Source: Paenibacillus sp. W2I17 (GTDB taxonomy: Bacteria; Bacillota; Bacilli; Paenibacillales; Paenibacillaceae). Taken from it: a stretch of DNA of 64,000 nt. A model generated the notes under the pieces. That model ran no database searches. It saw nothing but the letters and a program-made list of their open reading frames with translations, and was not told where the DNA came from. Shown in pieces: positions 7,875-17,349 of the stretch (positions within the stretch are counted from its first letter, which is position 1; every line of letters starts with the position of its first letter). The DNA is taken from assembly GCF_030815985.1 (NCBI RefSeq), contig NZ_JAUSXM010000001.1:1736001-1800000 (forward strand). Direction: 5' to 3'. Both the position numbers and the translations under genes were made by a program.

Positions 7875-9839
7875 TTATTCGTATCGTAAGGATTCCATCG
7901 GGTCCAGCTTCGCCGCTTTTGATGATGGCATCAAACCGGCAACGATACTAATTGCTGTACTTACCACGATACCAAACAAGATATAATATCCCGAGAGATT
8001 AATGAGTTTGGCTCCAAACGCATTGTCCAAAAGAATGTTTAATACATAACTAATGATCACTGCAAATATTACCGCAATAATACCACTAAATACGCCTAAT
8101 AAGGCAGATTCGGAGAAGAATATTCGCTTGATATCTTTCTTTCTTGCTCCAATCGCCCGAAGAATGCCGATCTCCTTTGTCCGTTCCACGACACTGATAT
8201 AGAGTACTACCAGTATCATAATACCGGATACGATCAATGAAATACCTGCAATACCCGCGAGTACAATGGAAGCCATACTTACATATGTCGTGATATTCTC
8301 CATGACCTTGGCCATTTGAGAGCCTGCGAAGCCAGCATCCACAGCAGCTTCATTGATATCATTTACATATTTCATATCGGTTGCATAGGCGTTAACCTGA
8401 ATCGGCCCGATTGTTATTCCCTTGTCTGTATACATTTGCTCCAGCGTTTCTGATGAAATGTATCCCGGGGATTGTTGCATTGGAGATTGCGGATCTGCCG
8501 CTTCGTAGATCCCTGAGATGGTTACTTCTTTCTCCAAAGTCACTGGTTTATTATTGCTATCCATCTCATTGATATATAGAAACACGGACTTGCCGATCAT
8601 GGTTTCAGCTTGATCATTTCCGCTTAATTGTTTTGCCGTATCGAGAGGTAACAACATCTCATTTTCTACAGGAAGGACCCCTGTTGTCATCAATGCTGGA
8701 TCAAAAGCATCCGTTAACGTCGTTAACTGTGTAAGTCCTACACTTTGTTTTTCATTCACCATAGTCGATTGCCCTGTAATGGTCGTAATCGTCTCTACAT
8801 GATCTACATTAGGGAAATTTCGGATCGTCTCGATATCCGCTTCGGTGAACGGTTCACCCGTGGCCATCAAAGCCTCTGGGCCTTGCATATCCTTGGCTTC
8901 TTCACTCGGCTTTGTTATATCCACGAGCAAAGGGTCCATACTTGAATTGATTTCGTCATTCATATACGTCGTTATTCCATTCCCCAAGGAGAGCATCAGG
9001 AGTACACTTAATATACCTATAGATCCACCCAAAGCGACCAGTACATTACGCTTGCCGTTGAGTTTCATATTTTTAAGTGCCATCTTGAATGAAGCAAGCA
9101 AGCTCAGGCTCCGGGAAGAATCCTGACCACTCTCGTAAACAGCCGTAGAAGGATCTTTCAGGTGAATATCGTCACTAATGCGCCCCTCTTCAACCTTCAC
9201 AATACGTGTACCGGAGTCAGCAACTTTCTGCGAGTGAGTTACGGCAATCACCAGCATTCCCTTTTTGGCTATACTGTCCAGCAGAGCGAGGATTTGATCT
9301 CCGTTTTCCCTATCCAGAGCACCCGTCGGTTCATCAGCAAGAATAATGTCCGGATTGTTGGATAATGCCCGTGCGATGGAAACCCGTTGCTTCTGACCGC
9401 CAGATAACTGGTTGGGACGTTTGTTCAGATGATCCTTCAGTCCGACCTCTGTCAAAATATCAACGGCACGTTTATTGCGATCCTTCTCATTCGTATCTGT
9501 CATTTGCATCGCAATCGTTACATTTTCGAGGACAGACAGATGCGGGATCAGATTGAAATTTTGAAAGACAAAGCCGATATTATTCTTCCGATAATCATCC
9601 ATTTCTTTCTCGGTCATGGAACTTAAGTTCTTGCCACGAACAACGACGTCCCCTTCATAATCGGAGTCCATGCCACCAATGATATTCATCAGTGTCGACT
9701 TACCGCAGCCAGATTCGCCAAGGATGGAGACAAATTCCCCTGTCTCAAAACTCAGATTCAAACCGTGAAGTACGGGAACTTTTTCTTTTCCATATAAGGT
9801 GTATGATTTCTTCACATTTTTAACTTCTAGTATTTTCAT
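7875..9839 (-). CDS. MacB-like ABC exporter, ATPase fused to FtsX-type permease
   Basis: This 654-residue protein joins two parts. Residues 1-225 are an ABC ATPase with Walker A GESGCGKST, Q-loop FVFQNFNL, signature LSGGQKQR and Walker B IILADEPTGALD. After a linker come a membrane segment (about 262-285), a 230-residue extracellular MacB core domain, and three C-terminal membrane segments of the FtsX family. The fused ATPase-permease form matches MacB in length (about 650). No periplasmic adaptor is expected or seen in this Gram-positive context. AGGAGAGGAAGAG precedes the ATG. It heads the operon with the response regulator and kinase. The substrate is unknown; peptide export or sensing is an inference. 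Confidence 0.88.
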   Translation of the reverse strand: MKILEVKNVKKSYTLYGKEKVPVLHGLNLSFETGEFVSILGESGCGKSTLMNIIGGMDSDYEGDVVVRGKNLSSMTEKEMDDYRKNNIGFVFQNFNLIPHLSVLENVTIAMQMTDTNEKDRNKRAVDILTEVGLKDHLNKRPNQLSGGQKQRVSIARALSNNPDIILADEPTGALDRENGDQILALLDSIAKKGMLVIAVTHSQKVADSGTRIVKVEEGRISDDIHLKDPSTAVYESGQDSSRSLSLLASFKMALKNMKLNGKRNVLVALGGSIGILSVLLMLSLGNGITTYMNDEINSSMDPLLVDITKPSEEAKDMQGPEALMATGEPFTEADIETIRNFPNVDHVETITTITGQSTMVNEKQSVGLTQLTTLTDAFDPALMTTGVLPVENEMLLPLDTAKQLSGNDQAETMIGKSVFLYINEMDSNNKPVTLEKEVTISGIYEAADPQSPMQQSPGYISSETLEQMYTDKGITIGPIQVNAYATDMKYVNDINEAAVDAGFAGSQMAKVMENITTYVSMASIVLAGIAGISLIVSGIMILVVLYISVVERTKEIGILRAIGARKKDIKRIFFSESALLGVFSGIIAVIFAVIISYVLNILLDNAFGAKLINLSGYYILFGIVVSTAISIVAGLMPSSKAAKLDPMESLRYE

Positions 9840-9908
9840 ATGGATCTCTTCCTCTCCTGATCATGCACGATATCTATCTATTTGATGTTCATATCGTAAC
9901 AAATCAGT

Positions 9909-9927
9909 ATGAACTGATAATGAACTG
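9909..9927 (-). promoter_or_regulatory. Direct-repeat site for an OmpR-family regulator
   Basis: ATGAACTG occurs at 9909-9916 and again at 9920-9927, exactly 11 bases apart, about 70-90 bp upstream of the ABC gene. PhoB/OmpR-type regulators bind direct repeats one helical turn apart, and the operon encodes such a regulator. Confidence 0.5.
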
Positions 9928-9967
9928 GACCATTGCACCTTTAAGAGGTTCGAAGAGAACTATATGC

Positions 9968-10022
9968 AAAAAAAACACCTACAGCTTGCTTGAAACAAAT
10001 CATTTCAAGTAAGTGTAGGTGT
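9968..10022 (-). terminator. Terminator of the SLH-gene remnant
   Basis: A 20-bp near-perfect stem (arms 9975-9995 and 10003-10022, one bulge and one mismatch) is followed on the minus strand by a run of U (A at 9968-9974). It sits 13 bases after the stop of the degraded SLH gene. Confidence 0.8.
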
Positions 10023-10034
10023 CCAGAAATTTGA

Positions 10035-10178
10035 TTAGATTAGTCCAGCTTTTGCCAGCAGTCTTTTTACAATCGCCGCCGACTGCGCACGACTAATGTC
10101 TGCATCTGTCATCAGCTTGCCATCATCGCTGATGCAACCGGCTCAGCTGCCCATGCCTGTACTTTAGCGCTATCGCTA
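10035..10178 (-). pseudogene. Remnant of an SLH-domain protein gene (C-terminal end)
   Basis: Downstream of the deaminase stop, the minus strand encodes SAKVQAWAAEPVA and then, after a frame change, ISDDGKLMTDADISRAQSA and AIVKRLLAKAGLI followed by a stop. This is the last S-layer-homology repeat of a surface protein (WA...VA / DGKLMTDADISRAQ). Neither frame alone is complete and there is no room for the rest of the gene. It keeps its stop codon and a strong terminator (9968-10022), so it looks like the tail of a deleted gene. Confidence 0.7.
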
Positions 10179-10188
10179 CCTCTAAAAA

Positions 10189-11481
10189 TTAAATTCCCTC
10201 AACAATCCTTTTGGCTCTAACCTTCACCTCACGGTAAAGTTCATTCTCATCGATTGTGAGCAGCTTTCTGCCTCTCATGAGGATCTGACCATTCACAATC
10301 GTGGTGTCCACGTCCGCCCCATTTACGCTGTACGCCAGTAACGATTCTACCTCATGTACCGGTTGAAGATGTGGTTTCGCCAGATCGATCAGGATCAGAT
10401 CAGCTTTGTACCCCACCTCAAGCATACCCACTTCATCCTGTAGACCAAGCAGACTAGCACTTCCACGTGTAGCCATGCTTAGTACGTCCTTGGCTGGCAA
10501 GCGAGTGGGATCACCATAGTCCAGCTTTTGCAGCCAGGTCGCGGCTTTGATCTCCTCGAACATATCCACGGTTGTGGCACTTCCCGCTCCATCCGTTCCG
10601 ATTCCCACATTAATTCCCTGAGCCAACATCTCGGTAATTGGAGCAATTCCACACCCCAGCTTCAGATTGCTGACTGGATTGTGTGCTACACCGCCGCGCA
10701 TGCCCTTCAATCTGTCGATGTCCCTGCGATTGAGGTGTACACCATGCGCAAGCAACACATGTGCCTGTTCGAACATCCCCGCCTCTTCCAAATACTCTGT
10801 CGGTGTCATGTCATAGCGCTCACGAATCTTCACAACTTCTTCCTTTGTCTCAGCCAGATGAATATGTAGCGGGATATCCTCCGTGACAGCCAGAGCAATG
10901 ACTTCACGTAGCGGCTCCATGGGACATGTATAGGGTGAGTGGGGTCCATACATGGTTGTAATCCGCCCATCGGCCGCTCCAGACCAACGTTGTACAAGAT
11001 CGATCGCCTCCTGCATTCTGCGACCCCTATCATCCTCCATGAATACCATCCCACGTGTAAGTGATGCCCGCATACCCGTTTGCTTAACCGCTTCTGCAAT
11101 CTCGTTCATATGAATGTACATATCCGCAAACGCAGTGGTACCCGAACGGATCATCTCGGCAATGGATAACTTGGCACCCCAATAGATGTCTTCCGGGTTC
11201 ATCCGTGCTTCGGCAGGCAACATTTTGCGTTCGAGCCAGTCCATCAGCTTCAGATCATCCGAGAATCCCCGGAGCAGACTCATCGGTGTATGTTGGTGGG
11301 CATTAATCAGTCCTGGCATGGCAACCTTATTGCGTCCATCGATAATCTCATCTTGCGGGTGAGGCACAATGTGATCAGCAATCTGCGTAATGCGATCACC
11401 CTCAACACGAATATCCCCCGTGAAGGGGGCATCGGCATCTTTCATTGTTAGAATCGTAGCTTGCTGAATCAGTATACTCAT
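10189..11481 (-). CDS. Amidohydrolase, SAH/5'-methylthioadenosine deaminase-like (MtaD family)
   Basis: The product has about 430 residues. It has the metal-binding NAHQHTPMSLLRGFSDDLKL, the second ligand region HIHLAET, and GTDGAGSATTVDMFEE near residue 300, as in the MtaD/TrzN/chlorohydrolase group. Members deaminate S-adenosylhomocysteine, methylthioadenosine or guanine-like substrates. The ATG at 11481 lies 11 bases after AGAGGAG; a GTG nine bases earlier is too close to it. The gene is last in a minus-strand group with a methyltransferase and an oxidoreductase. A link to the by-product of methylation is attractive but unproven. Confidence 0.8.
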   Translation of the reverse strand: MSILIQQATILTMKDADAPFTGDIRVEGDRITQIADHIVPHPQDEIIDGRNKVAMPGLINAHQHTPMSLLRGFSDDLKLMDWLERKMLPAEARMNPEDIYWGAKLSIAEMIRSGTTAFADMYIHMNEIAEAVKQTGMRASLTRGMVFMEDDRGRRMQEAIDLVQRWSGAADGRITTMYGPHSPYTCPMEPLREVIALAVTEDIPLHIHLAETKEEVVKIRERYDMTPTEYLEEAGMFEQAHVLLAHGVHLNRRDIDRLKGMRGGVAHNPVSNLKLGCGIAPITEMLAQGINVGIGTDGAGSATTVDMFEEIKAATWLQKLDYGDPTRLPAKDVLSMATRGSASLLGLQDEVGMLEVGYKADLILIDLAKPHLQPVHEVESLLAYSVNGADVDTTIVNGQILMRGRKLLTIDENELYREVKVRAKRIVEGI

Positions 11482-11559
11482 TACATTCACGGCTCCTCTG
11501 AATTGGTTATGGTTCTTTCCATATCCGAGGGTAAGCCTTCACGTAACGGCAAGGTCAAG

Positions 11560-11853
11560 TCATTTTAATTTTTGGATCGTCATCTTTCTGAAACTTTGTA
11601 TAAACGGTTTGGGGTCGATCTCGACCATATATGGATATACTCCTGTGCTTGTGTGCAAATAGAAAAATCCACCTTCATCACCCATACGGCGAAATGACAT
11701 GTCAAACACTTCCGTGATGTTGAACTCGCGGTATTTGGTCACAATTTTATCTGAATACAGAATCATGGAGCGAGCATTCATCTCAATCTCTTGGGCGAGA
11801 CCCGTCACTTCTCTCTGTACTTTGTAATAAGGTAATACAGCAACGCAGTTCAT
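11560..11853 (-). CDS. Conserved-looking protein of unknown function, 97 aa
   Basis: The 97-residue soluble protein starts MNCVAVLPYYKVQREVTGLAQ and has alternating strands and a C-terminal helix (KPFIQSFRKMTIQKLK). The middle (FDMSFRRMGDEGGFFYLHTS) suggests a small beta-barrel such as a PH-like fold, but no family is recognised with certainty. GGAGGGAG lies just before the ATG. It sits between the oxidoreductase and the deaminase on the same strand. Confidence 0.65.
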   Translation of the reverse strand: MNCVAVLPYYKVQREVTGLAQEIEMNARSMILYSDKIVTKYREFNITEVFDMSFRRMGDEGGFFYLHTSTGVYPYMVEIDPKPFIQSFRKMTIQKLK

Positions 11854-11927
11854 GATCTCCCTCCATTCATGCCATGATTATTGTTCCATCATAGCAGATC
11901 GGAGGTTCTCAGCAAAAGAACATGAAA

Positions 11928-13025
11928 CTAGGTGATCTTGGTCGTCACTTTTAGTGGCGTATGAAGTGCATCCTGAATGTCCTGCAAAGAGAGACACTGT
12001 TCAATATGAAATACACCATGTGGCAATTCTGTTTTATACACGCGTTCTGCCACAGCTGAAGCTACCGCTGCTGTTGCATCTGCTTCCTTTGCGCCGACCA
12101 GTAGTTGTTCGACGCGGATTTGCTCACCATTTTCCCATCCTACGGCATCGACCTTGACCGCATACATCGGCTCTCCCCCAGGAATAAGGCCAAACGCCTT
12201 AACCGTTCCATTCCGAATAGACGGGATACGCAGCAGCGAAAACAACCCTGCACGTTTGGAGATTGCCATGGATCCTGTGATCCAGCGGGAGTCCAGACAG
12301 AGTCTGGTAGATACGGTTGGAATACGTAACGTCCGAGCAACCACATGCTGATCCGAAAAGTTAAATCGATAGGCCTTCCGGTTCCCCAGTTCCGCTCCAA
12401 AATCAATACATTTGCCATCTCCGAAACTTTGTACCTCAGCAGGTTTGCCCTTTTGCATCACTTGGTAAGTGGCATTCATCTGATCAACGGTCCACTCCAC
12501 GGCAGCTTTTCCGTGCTTCTCTCCAAGTCCCAGCATTACGGTAATGTCTGCTTCCTCCACCTGATCCATATGCATGGTCGCTTCGCGTACAAGCAGATTA
12601 GTCACTCCGGGTGATAATCCAACGCTGAGGATCGCGGTCGATTTGGAACGTTGTATTTTGGTGTGCAGTTGTTCCACCTGGGCGAGGAAATCATATTTTG
12701 CAGAAATATCAATATAATCGGTTCCGGCTTGTGCGCAGGCTTCAACAAACCGGGTATCGCTCTGATCCACACACATGATGACCAGCTTCACAAGCCTTAA
12801 CATGGATGGCTCTACAGGTCGTGTTACATCCAGTTGAAGTGGTAGCACAGCACCACCTGTAGACCTACTGAACTCTTCCGCACGGTTCATGCGTGTACCC
12901 GCAGCCCATACTTTACCCGGGAACAATTTCCCCAGTTGAGTACATATCATCTGCCCCACTTGACCATAACCGCCAACCACCCAGATCTGATCTTTCATAG
13001 GCTTCACGTTAATTTCGAATTGCAT
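11928..13025 (-). CDS. Saccharopine dehydrogenase-like NAD(P)-binding protein
   Basis: The protein has 365 residues with a Rossmann nucleotide-binding start (IWVVGGYGQVGQMICTQL) and the block TDYIDISAKYDF followed by SVGLSPGVTNLLVREA. These are characteristic of the saccharopine dehydrogenase NADP-binding family. The substrate in this branch is not predictable. GGAGGGG precedes the ATG, and the start lies inside the last 17 bases of the upstream methyltransferase gene, so translation is probably coupled. Confidence 0.8.
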   Translation of the reverse strand: MQFEINVKPMKDQIWVVGGYGQVGQMICTQLGKLFPGKVWAAGTRMNRAEEFSRSTGGAVLPLQLDVTRPVEPSMLRLVKLVIMCVDQSDTRFVEACAQAGTDYIDISAKYDFLAQVEQLHTKIQRSKSTAILSVGLSPGVTNLLVREATMHMDQVEEADITVMLGLGEKHGKAAVEWTVDQMNATYQVMQKGKPAEVQSFGDGKCIDFGAELGNRKAYRFNFSDQHVVARTLRIPTVSTRLCLDSRWITGSMAISKRAGLFSLLRIPSIRNGTVKAFGLIPGGEPMYAVKVDAVGWENGEQIRVEQLLVGAKEADATAAVASAVAERVYKTELPHGVFHIEQCLSLQDIQDALHTPLKVTTKIT

Positions 13026-13716
13026 AATACCCCTCCACCCAGAACGCCCCGAAGTAACGTGTAATATGTGAAAAACCGCATTCGGTCAGTAGCTGAGTCA
13101 TCTCTTCAGAGCATATTGGATCGGATTCACGGCCCAGGGAAGCAGCAAAGCGCTCCCACTCTTCAGGAAGGACGCCCACACTCAACATGTGATCCTTCCA
13201 AGCTCGCATCATGATTGGATGTGCAGGTGAACGAAGATCGGCATTTACAGCCGCAATGATCAGTGGTGCACCCGGTTTAAGTCTCGCTGCAAGGCTGGTC
13301 AGAAACGTTCTCTTGGCCTCCATCCCCTGAAGGAAATGTAACATGAGCATGCTTGTCGCCCCATCATATACAGTATCCTCCAGCAATTCTTCAACCGTGA
13401 CAGGTTGCATTTTCACTCTGGAACCGATGCCTGCTTCCGCGACTCGTTTCTCAGCAAGTTGCAGCATGGGCTGTGAAGGATCTACTCCAGTCAATGTCCA
13501 ACCGGCATGACGTGATCCGAGCAGAGCAATCTCTTTTCCCCCTCCCGCTCCGGCAACAAGGATATGAATATCGTTGTTATTCGCAAAAGATGCTGCAAGC
13601 AGCCGTTCCATTAGATCATGCATATGAGAATATCCCGGAATTTTCAGGGCTATCGATTGTTCGTAACGATGAACATCTGCTGTTTCCCAGCTCATCGGTG
13701 ATGGATTGTGATTCAT
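13009..13716 (-). CDS. Class I SAM-dependent methyltransferase
   Basis: This protein of about 235 residues has motif I as HILVAGAGGGKEIALLG and the acidic residue LTGVDPSQPMLQLAEKR. A later block, DGATSMLMLHFLQGMEAKRTFLTSLAARLKPGAPLIIA, is typical of class I methyltransferases. The acceptor substrate is unknown. ATG at 13716 (10 bases after AGAGGAG) and GTG at 13722 are both possible starts. It is first in the operon with the oxidoreductase and amidohydrolase, and divergent from the LuxR-type gene, which is a plausible regulator. Confidence 0.85.
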   Translation of the reverse strand: MNHNPSPMSWETADVHRYEQSIALKIPGYSHMHDLMERLLAASFANNNDIHILVAGAGGGKEIALLGSRHAGWTLTGVDPSQPMLQLAEKRVAEAGIGSRVKMQPVTVEELLEDTVYDGATSMLMLHFLQGMEAKRTFLTSLAARLKPGAPLIIAAVNADLRSPAHPIMMRAWKDHMLSVGVLPEEWERFAASLGRESDPICSEEMTQLLTECGFSHITRYFGAFWVEGYYAIRN

Positions 13717-13749
13717 GGACACCGCACTCCTCTTGAATTGAAGTTAGAC

Positions 13750-13818
13750 TTGACTCGTTGTTCGTCTAATTTCATTATAGAAGGATAGGACGAGCCTACA
13801 ATCCCAGAACATTGGGAT
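13750..13818 (+). promoter_or_regulatory. Promoter and palindrome before the LuxR-type gene
   Basis: TTGACT (13750-13755) and CATTAT (13773-13778) are 17 bases apart and form a candidate promoter. Downstream, ATCCCA and TGGGAT (13801-13818) form an inverted repeat with six bases between, a possible operator covering the early transcript. Confidence 0.4.
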
Positions 13819-13845
13819 ATGCGCACAGAGAGAGGAGTAATCTCG

Positions 13846-14955
13846 TTGACATCACGTATTGATCGGAACCACAGACTTATCACTTCTCTTGAAAAAGGAA
13901 CCTGGACCTCACGTACCTATCGGGAAGCTGTTCTCAAGCAGATCCATACGGTTGTACCTTACGACGCATACTGTTTCACTACCGTTGATCCCCTGACTCT
14001 TCTCTCCACAGGAGCCGTGACAGAAGATGGCATTGAGGCCATTCATGATCGGTTATTTATCAATGAATACATGGAAGAAGATATACATAAATACGCTGAA
14101 TTAATTCGCAGCGGTGAGCATACAGTTACACTTCATACGTCCATGAACTCACAGCTTGAACAAAGCCCACGTTATATCAACATTCTTCAGCCAGCGGGGT
14201 TCGGTGATGAACTGCGTGCTGTATTGGTCAGTGGAGACGCTTGCTGGGGATATCTGACCCTATATCGTAAGACAGAAAGTGCTGTCTTTACAGAGGAGGA
14301 GCGGTTGATGATTCAGTCCTGGACCGCTTCTATTGCATCGATGCTGCGGTCCACGAGCCTGACACTGATGGATGAGATCACGAGCAGCAGTCCCGAGGAA
14401 CCGGGCATTCTGATCACCTCGGATACGTTCCAGCTCTTATCCCTGAACGCCCCGGCTGAGTATTGGCTGTCCCAGTTACGTATGCTGGAACATGTAGGGC
14501 CAGACGTCCTGCCCCGTCCGGTACGTGCAGTGAGTTCCCACTTGCAGCGCAAGAATCAGGCAGAACGGGCTGGCGATACTCAGATCACTCCCGACTCACC
14601 ATCCAAAGTCTGCATTCAACTTCCGGATGGGCGTTATCTTATCCTTCATGCCAGTCTCATGCGACAGCTCGCGGGACCGGACCAGATTGCCATCCGCCTG
14701 GAGCAGGCAATGCCGCAGGATTTGCTGCCCTTGCTCGCCGAAAGCCATGGATTGTCCAGTCGAGAGCGAGAACTGCTCGGATATGTGCTCCGCAGTTATT
14801 CGTCCAAGGAAATTGCTGCTGCGATGCATATTTCTGTCTACACCGTTCAGGATCACTTAAAATCCATTTTTGCCAAAACCAAGGTATCCTCACGTCGCGA
14901 GCTCATCTGGTATTTCGTTTCCCGTTTCCAGCTGTCGGATGAACCTGCCATATAA
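13846..14955 (+). CDS. LuxR/NarL-type transcriptional regulator with N-terminal sensory region
   Basis: The protein has about 369 residues. The C-terminal HTH is clear: HGLSSRERELLGYVLRSYSSKEIAAAMHISVYTVQDHLKSIFAKT. The N-terminal 180 residues resemble a GAF-like domain (TVVPYDAYCFTTVDP ... CWGYLTLYRK ... FTEEERLMIQSW). There is no receiver domain, so it should respond to a ligand rather than a kinase. An ATG at 13819 is in frame, but AGGAG lies 8 bases before the TTG at 13846 and none precedes the ATG, so TTG is chosen. It is divergent from the methyltransferase operon. Confidence 0.82.
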   Translation: MTSRIDRNHRLITSLEKGTWTSRTYREAVLKQIHTVVPYDAYCFTTVDPLTLLSTGAVTEDGIEAIHDRLFINEYMEEDIHKYAELIRSGEHTVTLHTSMNSQLEQSPRYINILQPAGFGDELRAVLVSGDACWGYLTLYRKTESAVFTEEERLMIQSWTASIASMLRSTSLTLMDEITSSSPEEPGILITSDTFQLLSLNAPAEYWLSQLRMLEHVGPDVLPRPVRAVSSHLQRKNQAERAGDTQITPDSPSKVCIQLPDGRYLILHASLMRQLAGPDQIAIRLEQAMPQDLLPLLAESHGLSSRERELLGYVLRSYSSKEIAAAMHISVYTVQDHLKSIFAKTKVSSRRELIWYFVSRFQLSDEPAI

Positions 14956-15013
14956 ATCCTGAGTCATTTCCCAGTATCAAATTGACTATTAAATAAATGA
15001 GAAAAGATCAAAA

Positions 15014-15050
15014 GATGCCAATACGATATCTTCGTAATGGCATCCTTTTT
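15014..15050 (+). terminator. Terminator of the LuxR-type gene
   Basis: GATGCCA-ATACGA and TTCGTA-ATGGCATC form a stem with one mismatch and a short loop, followed by TTTTT. A-runs on the left could let it also work on the minus strand for the siderophore permease genes. Confidence 0.8.
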
Positions 15051-15196
15051 ATATGCTATTGATTAAGAAGCATAGCGGTAATACAGTGTAACTTCGATAT
15101 TTGAACTTTTGATATCGTGCATTCTGCTTTAAAATGCAACGCACAGTCCTACCAAGCCGTTTTCCACAAAATATTTAGACTATATCATTGATTGTG

Positions 15197-16210
15197 TTAT
15201 TTGGCTTTTGCTAGTAAATAAAGAAAATATGGAACACTAATGACTGTAATGACGATTCCTGTCGGCACATCTCCTACGAGGCTAACCGTGCGCGTAATCG
15301 TATCAGCCAACACCACGACTAGTCCCCCAGCCAAGCTGGCAGCCGGAATGAGCAATTTGTGATCGGGGCCGACCAATTTTCTCGCCATATGCGGAGCGAT
15401 CAAGCCAACGAAAAAGAAGCTTCCTCCCACGGCTACACTTCCAGAGGATAAAGCAACAGCAGCGATTGACAATCCTAAGAACTGCCGATTTACGGAAACA
15501 CCAAGCCCCTGTGCTGTCTGATTGCCCAGATGGAGGGCATTCAGTATGCGAGCCTTGTAAAAAATATAGCCGAGTAAGATCAAGACCCATGGTGTCAGTA
15601 TGGAAATATAGCCCCAATCATCGCCCCATAGGCTCCCCGCCAGCCAATACAGCATGAAGTTCATCTGCGAATCATCCAGCTTGAGTGTCCAGAAGGTCGT
15701 CAGCGCCCCGTACCCGCTTCCTAGCGCTACCCCGGTCAAGATCAAACCGATTGGCGAGATGTCTCGTCCGCGGCGATACGATAATAAGAAGATCAAACCC
15801 GCTGCCAATAGTCCGCCAACAAAAGCTAACAGGGGCAGAGCAATAAAGGAACTCTTTCCTGTGGATGCAATGAATACAACGAAGAACAGGACAAACAAAC
15901 CCGATCCCGAACTAATTCCCAGTGTTCCCGGACTAGCCATGTCATTACGCAGCAAACTCTGCATCACGACCCCGGCCGCTCCCATTCCCAGACCTACCAA
16001 AATCGAAAGTACAATTCGTGGCAAACGAAAATCAAACACAATCAGATTTTGCTTATCGGTACCGTTTCCTATGAGAACGTTCAGCACTTCTAGCGGTGAA
16101 AGATTCATTTTGCCAGAATTCATGCTAATGATCGCAAACACAAGGATGAGCACCATAAGCACTACATTGATGATAATGCCTCGTTTCATCGTATAACGCC
16201 GCTTGATCAT
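15197..16210 (-). CDS. Iron-siderophore ABC transporter permease (FecCD family)
   Basis: This 337-residue membrane protein has about nine hydrophobic segments. It carries FecCD signatures such as FRLPRIVLSILVGLGMGAAG, GTLGISSGSGLFVL, and GGSFFFVGLIAPHMARKLVGPDH, the loop that contacts the ATPase. Its ATG overlaps the stop of the neighbouring permease (ATGA), so the two are co-translated as a heterodimer. No ATPase gene is present in the window, as in B. subtilis Feu transport, where a separate ATPase serves several systems. Confidence 0.92.
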   Translation of the reverse strand: MIKRRYTMKRGIIINVVLMVLILVFAIISMNSGKMNLSPLEVLNVLIGNGTDKQNLIVFDFRLPRIVLSILVGLGMGAAGVVMQSLLRNDMASPGTLGISSGSGLFVLFFVVFIASTGKSSFIALPLLAFVGGLLAAGLIFLLSYRRGRDISPIGLILTGVALGSGYGALTTFWTLKLDDSQMNFMLYWLAGSLWGDDWGYISILTPWVLILLGYIFYKARILNALHLGNQTAQGLGVSVNRQFLGLSIAAVALSSGSVAVGGSFFFVGLIAPHMARKLVGPDHKLLIPAASLAGGLVVVLADTITRTVSLVGDVPTGIVITVISVPYFLYLLAKAK

Positions 16211-17232
16211 TCATATTCCCTCCTTTGTCTTCGAGCCAAGAAGAGAAAATACGGCACACCAATGATAGAAAATATAATGGCAATCGGCGTTTCGAACGGT
16301 TTATTGATCAAACGTCCAGCCAAATCGGCCGATACGGTCAGCAAAGCACCATATAACGCAGCTGCCGGAATAATGTATCGATAGTCGACACCTACCATAT
16401 ATCGCACAATATGCGGGGTAATCAGACCCACAAAACCAACCGGGCCAACCACAACAACAGCCAATCCAGTCAGTACAAGTACAATAATTGTCGACAAAAT
16501 CTTGACCAGTCCGCTGCGAATTCCGAGTCCACTTGCCACATCATCTCCCAAACTGAGCAATGTAACGGAAGGGGACAGCGCCAGTGCCAGCAGTATACCA
16601 CCAACAAAGAGCGGTGAGATAATCAGCAATTCTCCCCATTTGACCCCCGCTGTGCTACCCGCTGTCCAGAATGTCAATGCTCGGCCCAGGTTATAATTGA
16701 TCGCCAAGTACTGACTGAGTGCGCCAAACAACATTGAAATAGACAGACCTGCCAGTACAAGCCGCTGAGGCGTCATTCCGCGATTGCCCAGTGACGCGGT
16801 AAAGTAAGTCATACCGGTGGCGATCGCTGCTCCCAGACAAGCGAACAACATCATCTGCCAATACGAATAACCCGGCAGAAAGGCCAGGCATAGTGCAATT
16901 GCAAATGCTGCGCCAGAGCTAATCCCCATGAGCCCGGAGTCGGCCAGCGGATTGCGCGTTGTCCCCTGCATGATAGCGCCACATACCGCAAGGCTGCATC
17001 CAACGATCAGATCAGCTACGGTACGCGGGAGACGCATGGTTTGAATAATTTGATGTTCAGTGAGCATTGGATCAAATCGGAAAATAGCCTCCCATACCGT
17101 TGCTAACCTCATATCAGCAGCACCAAACATAATTGATGCCGCCGACATGAGAACCGTTAATCCAAGCCCTATTACCATGTACACGGTGAAGTTCATCGCC
17201 CCACGGCGTTTTTGTTCAGGCTTGCTTTTCAT
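16207..17232 (-). CDS. Iron-siderophore ABC transporter permease (FecCD family)
   Basis: The 341-residue partner permease has MRLPRTVADLIVGCSLAVCGA, DSGLMGISSGAAFAIAL, and GPVGFVGLITPHIVRYMVGVDYR. Ribosome-binding site AAAGGGA lies 6 bases before the ATG. It follows the AraC/lipoprotein gene by 117 bp and overlaps the second permease by four bases. The set corresponds in order to FeuA-FeuB-FeuC with a Btr-like regulator, which suggests catecholate siderophore uptake, though the exact ligand is not readable. Confidence 0.92.
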   Translation of the reverse strand: MKSKPEQKRRGAMNFTVYMVIGLGLTVLMSAASIMFGAADMRLATVWEAIFRFDPMLTEHQIIQTMRLPRTVADLIVGCSLAVCGAIMQGTTRNPLADSGLMGISSGAAFAIALCLAFLPGYSYWQMMLFACLGAAIATGMTYFTASLGNRGMTPQRLVLAGLSISMLFGALSQYLAINYNLGRALTFWTAGSTAGVKWGELLIISPLFVGGILLALALSPSVTLLSLGDDVASGLGIRSGLVKILSTIIVLVLTGLAVVVVGPVGFVGLITPHIVRYMVGVDYRYIIPAAALYGALLTVSADLAGRLINKPFETPIAIIFSIIGVPYFLFLARRQRREYE

Positions 17233-17349
17233 CTCGTTTCCCTTTCATCACCTATTTACAATCCAAACGAATATGGATATTAACGTCCATAAATTCGACT
17301 GGTCATGTTTGAAAATTTGGAGTGTTCAATTAAAATTTCGTTCTAACTC

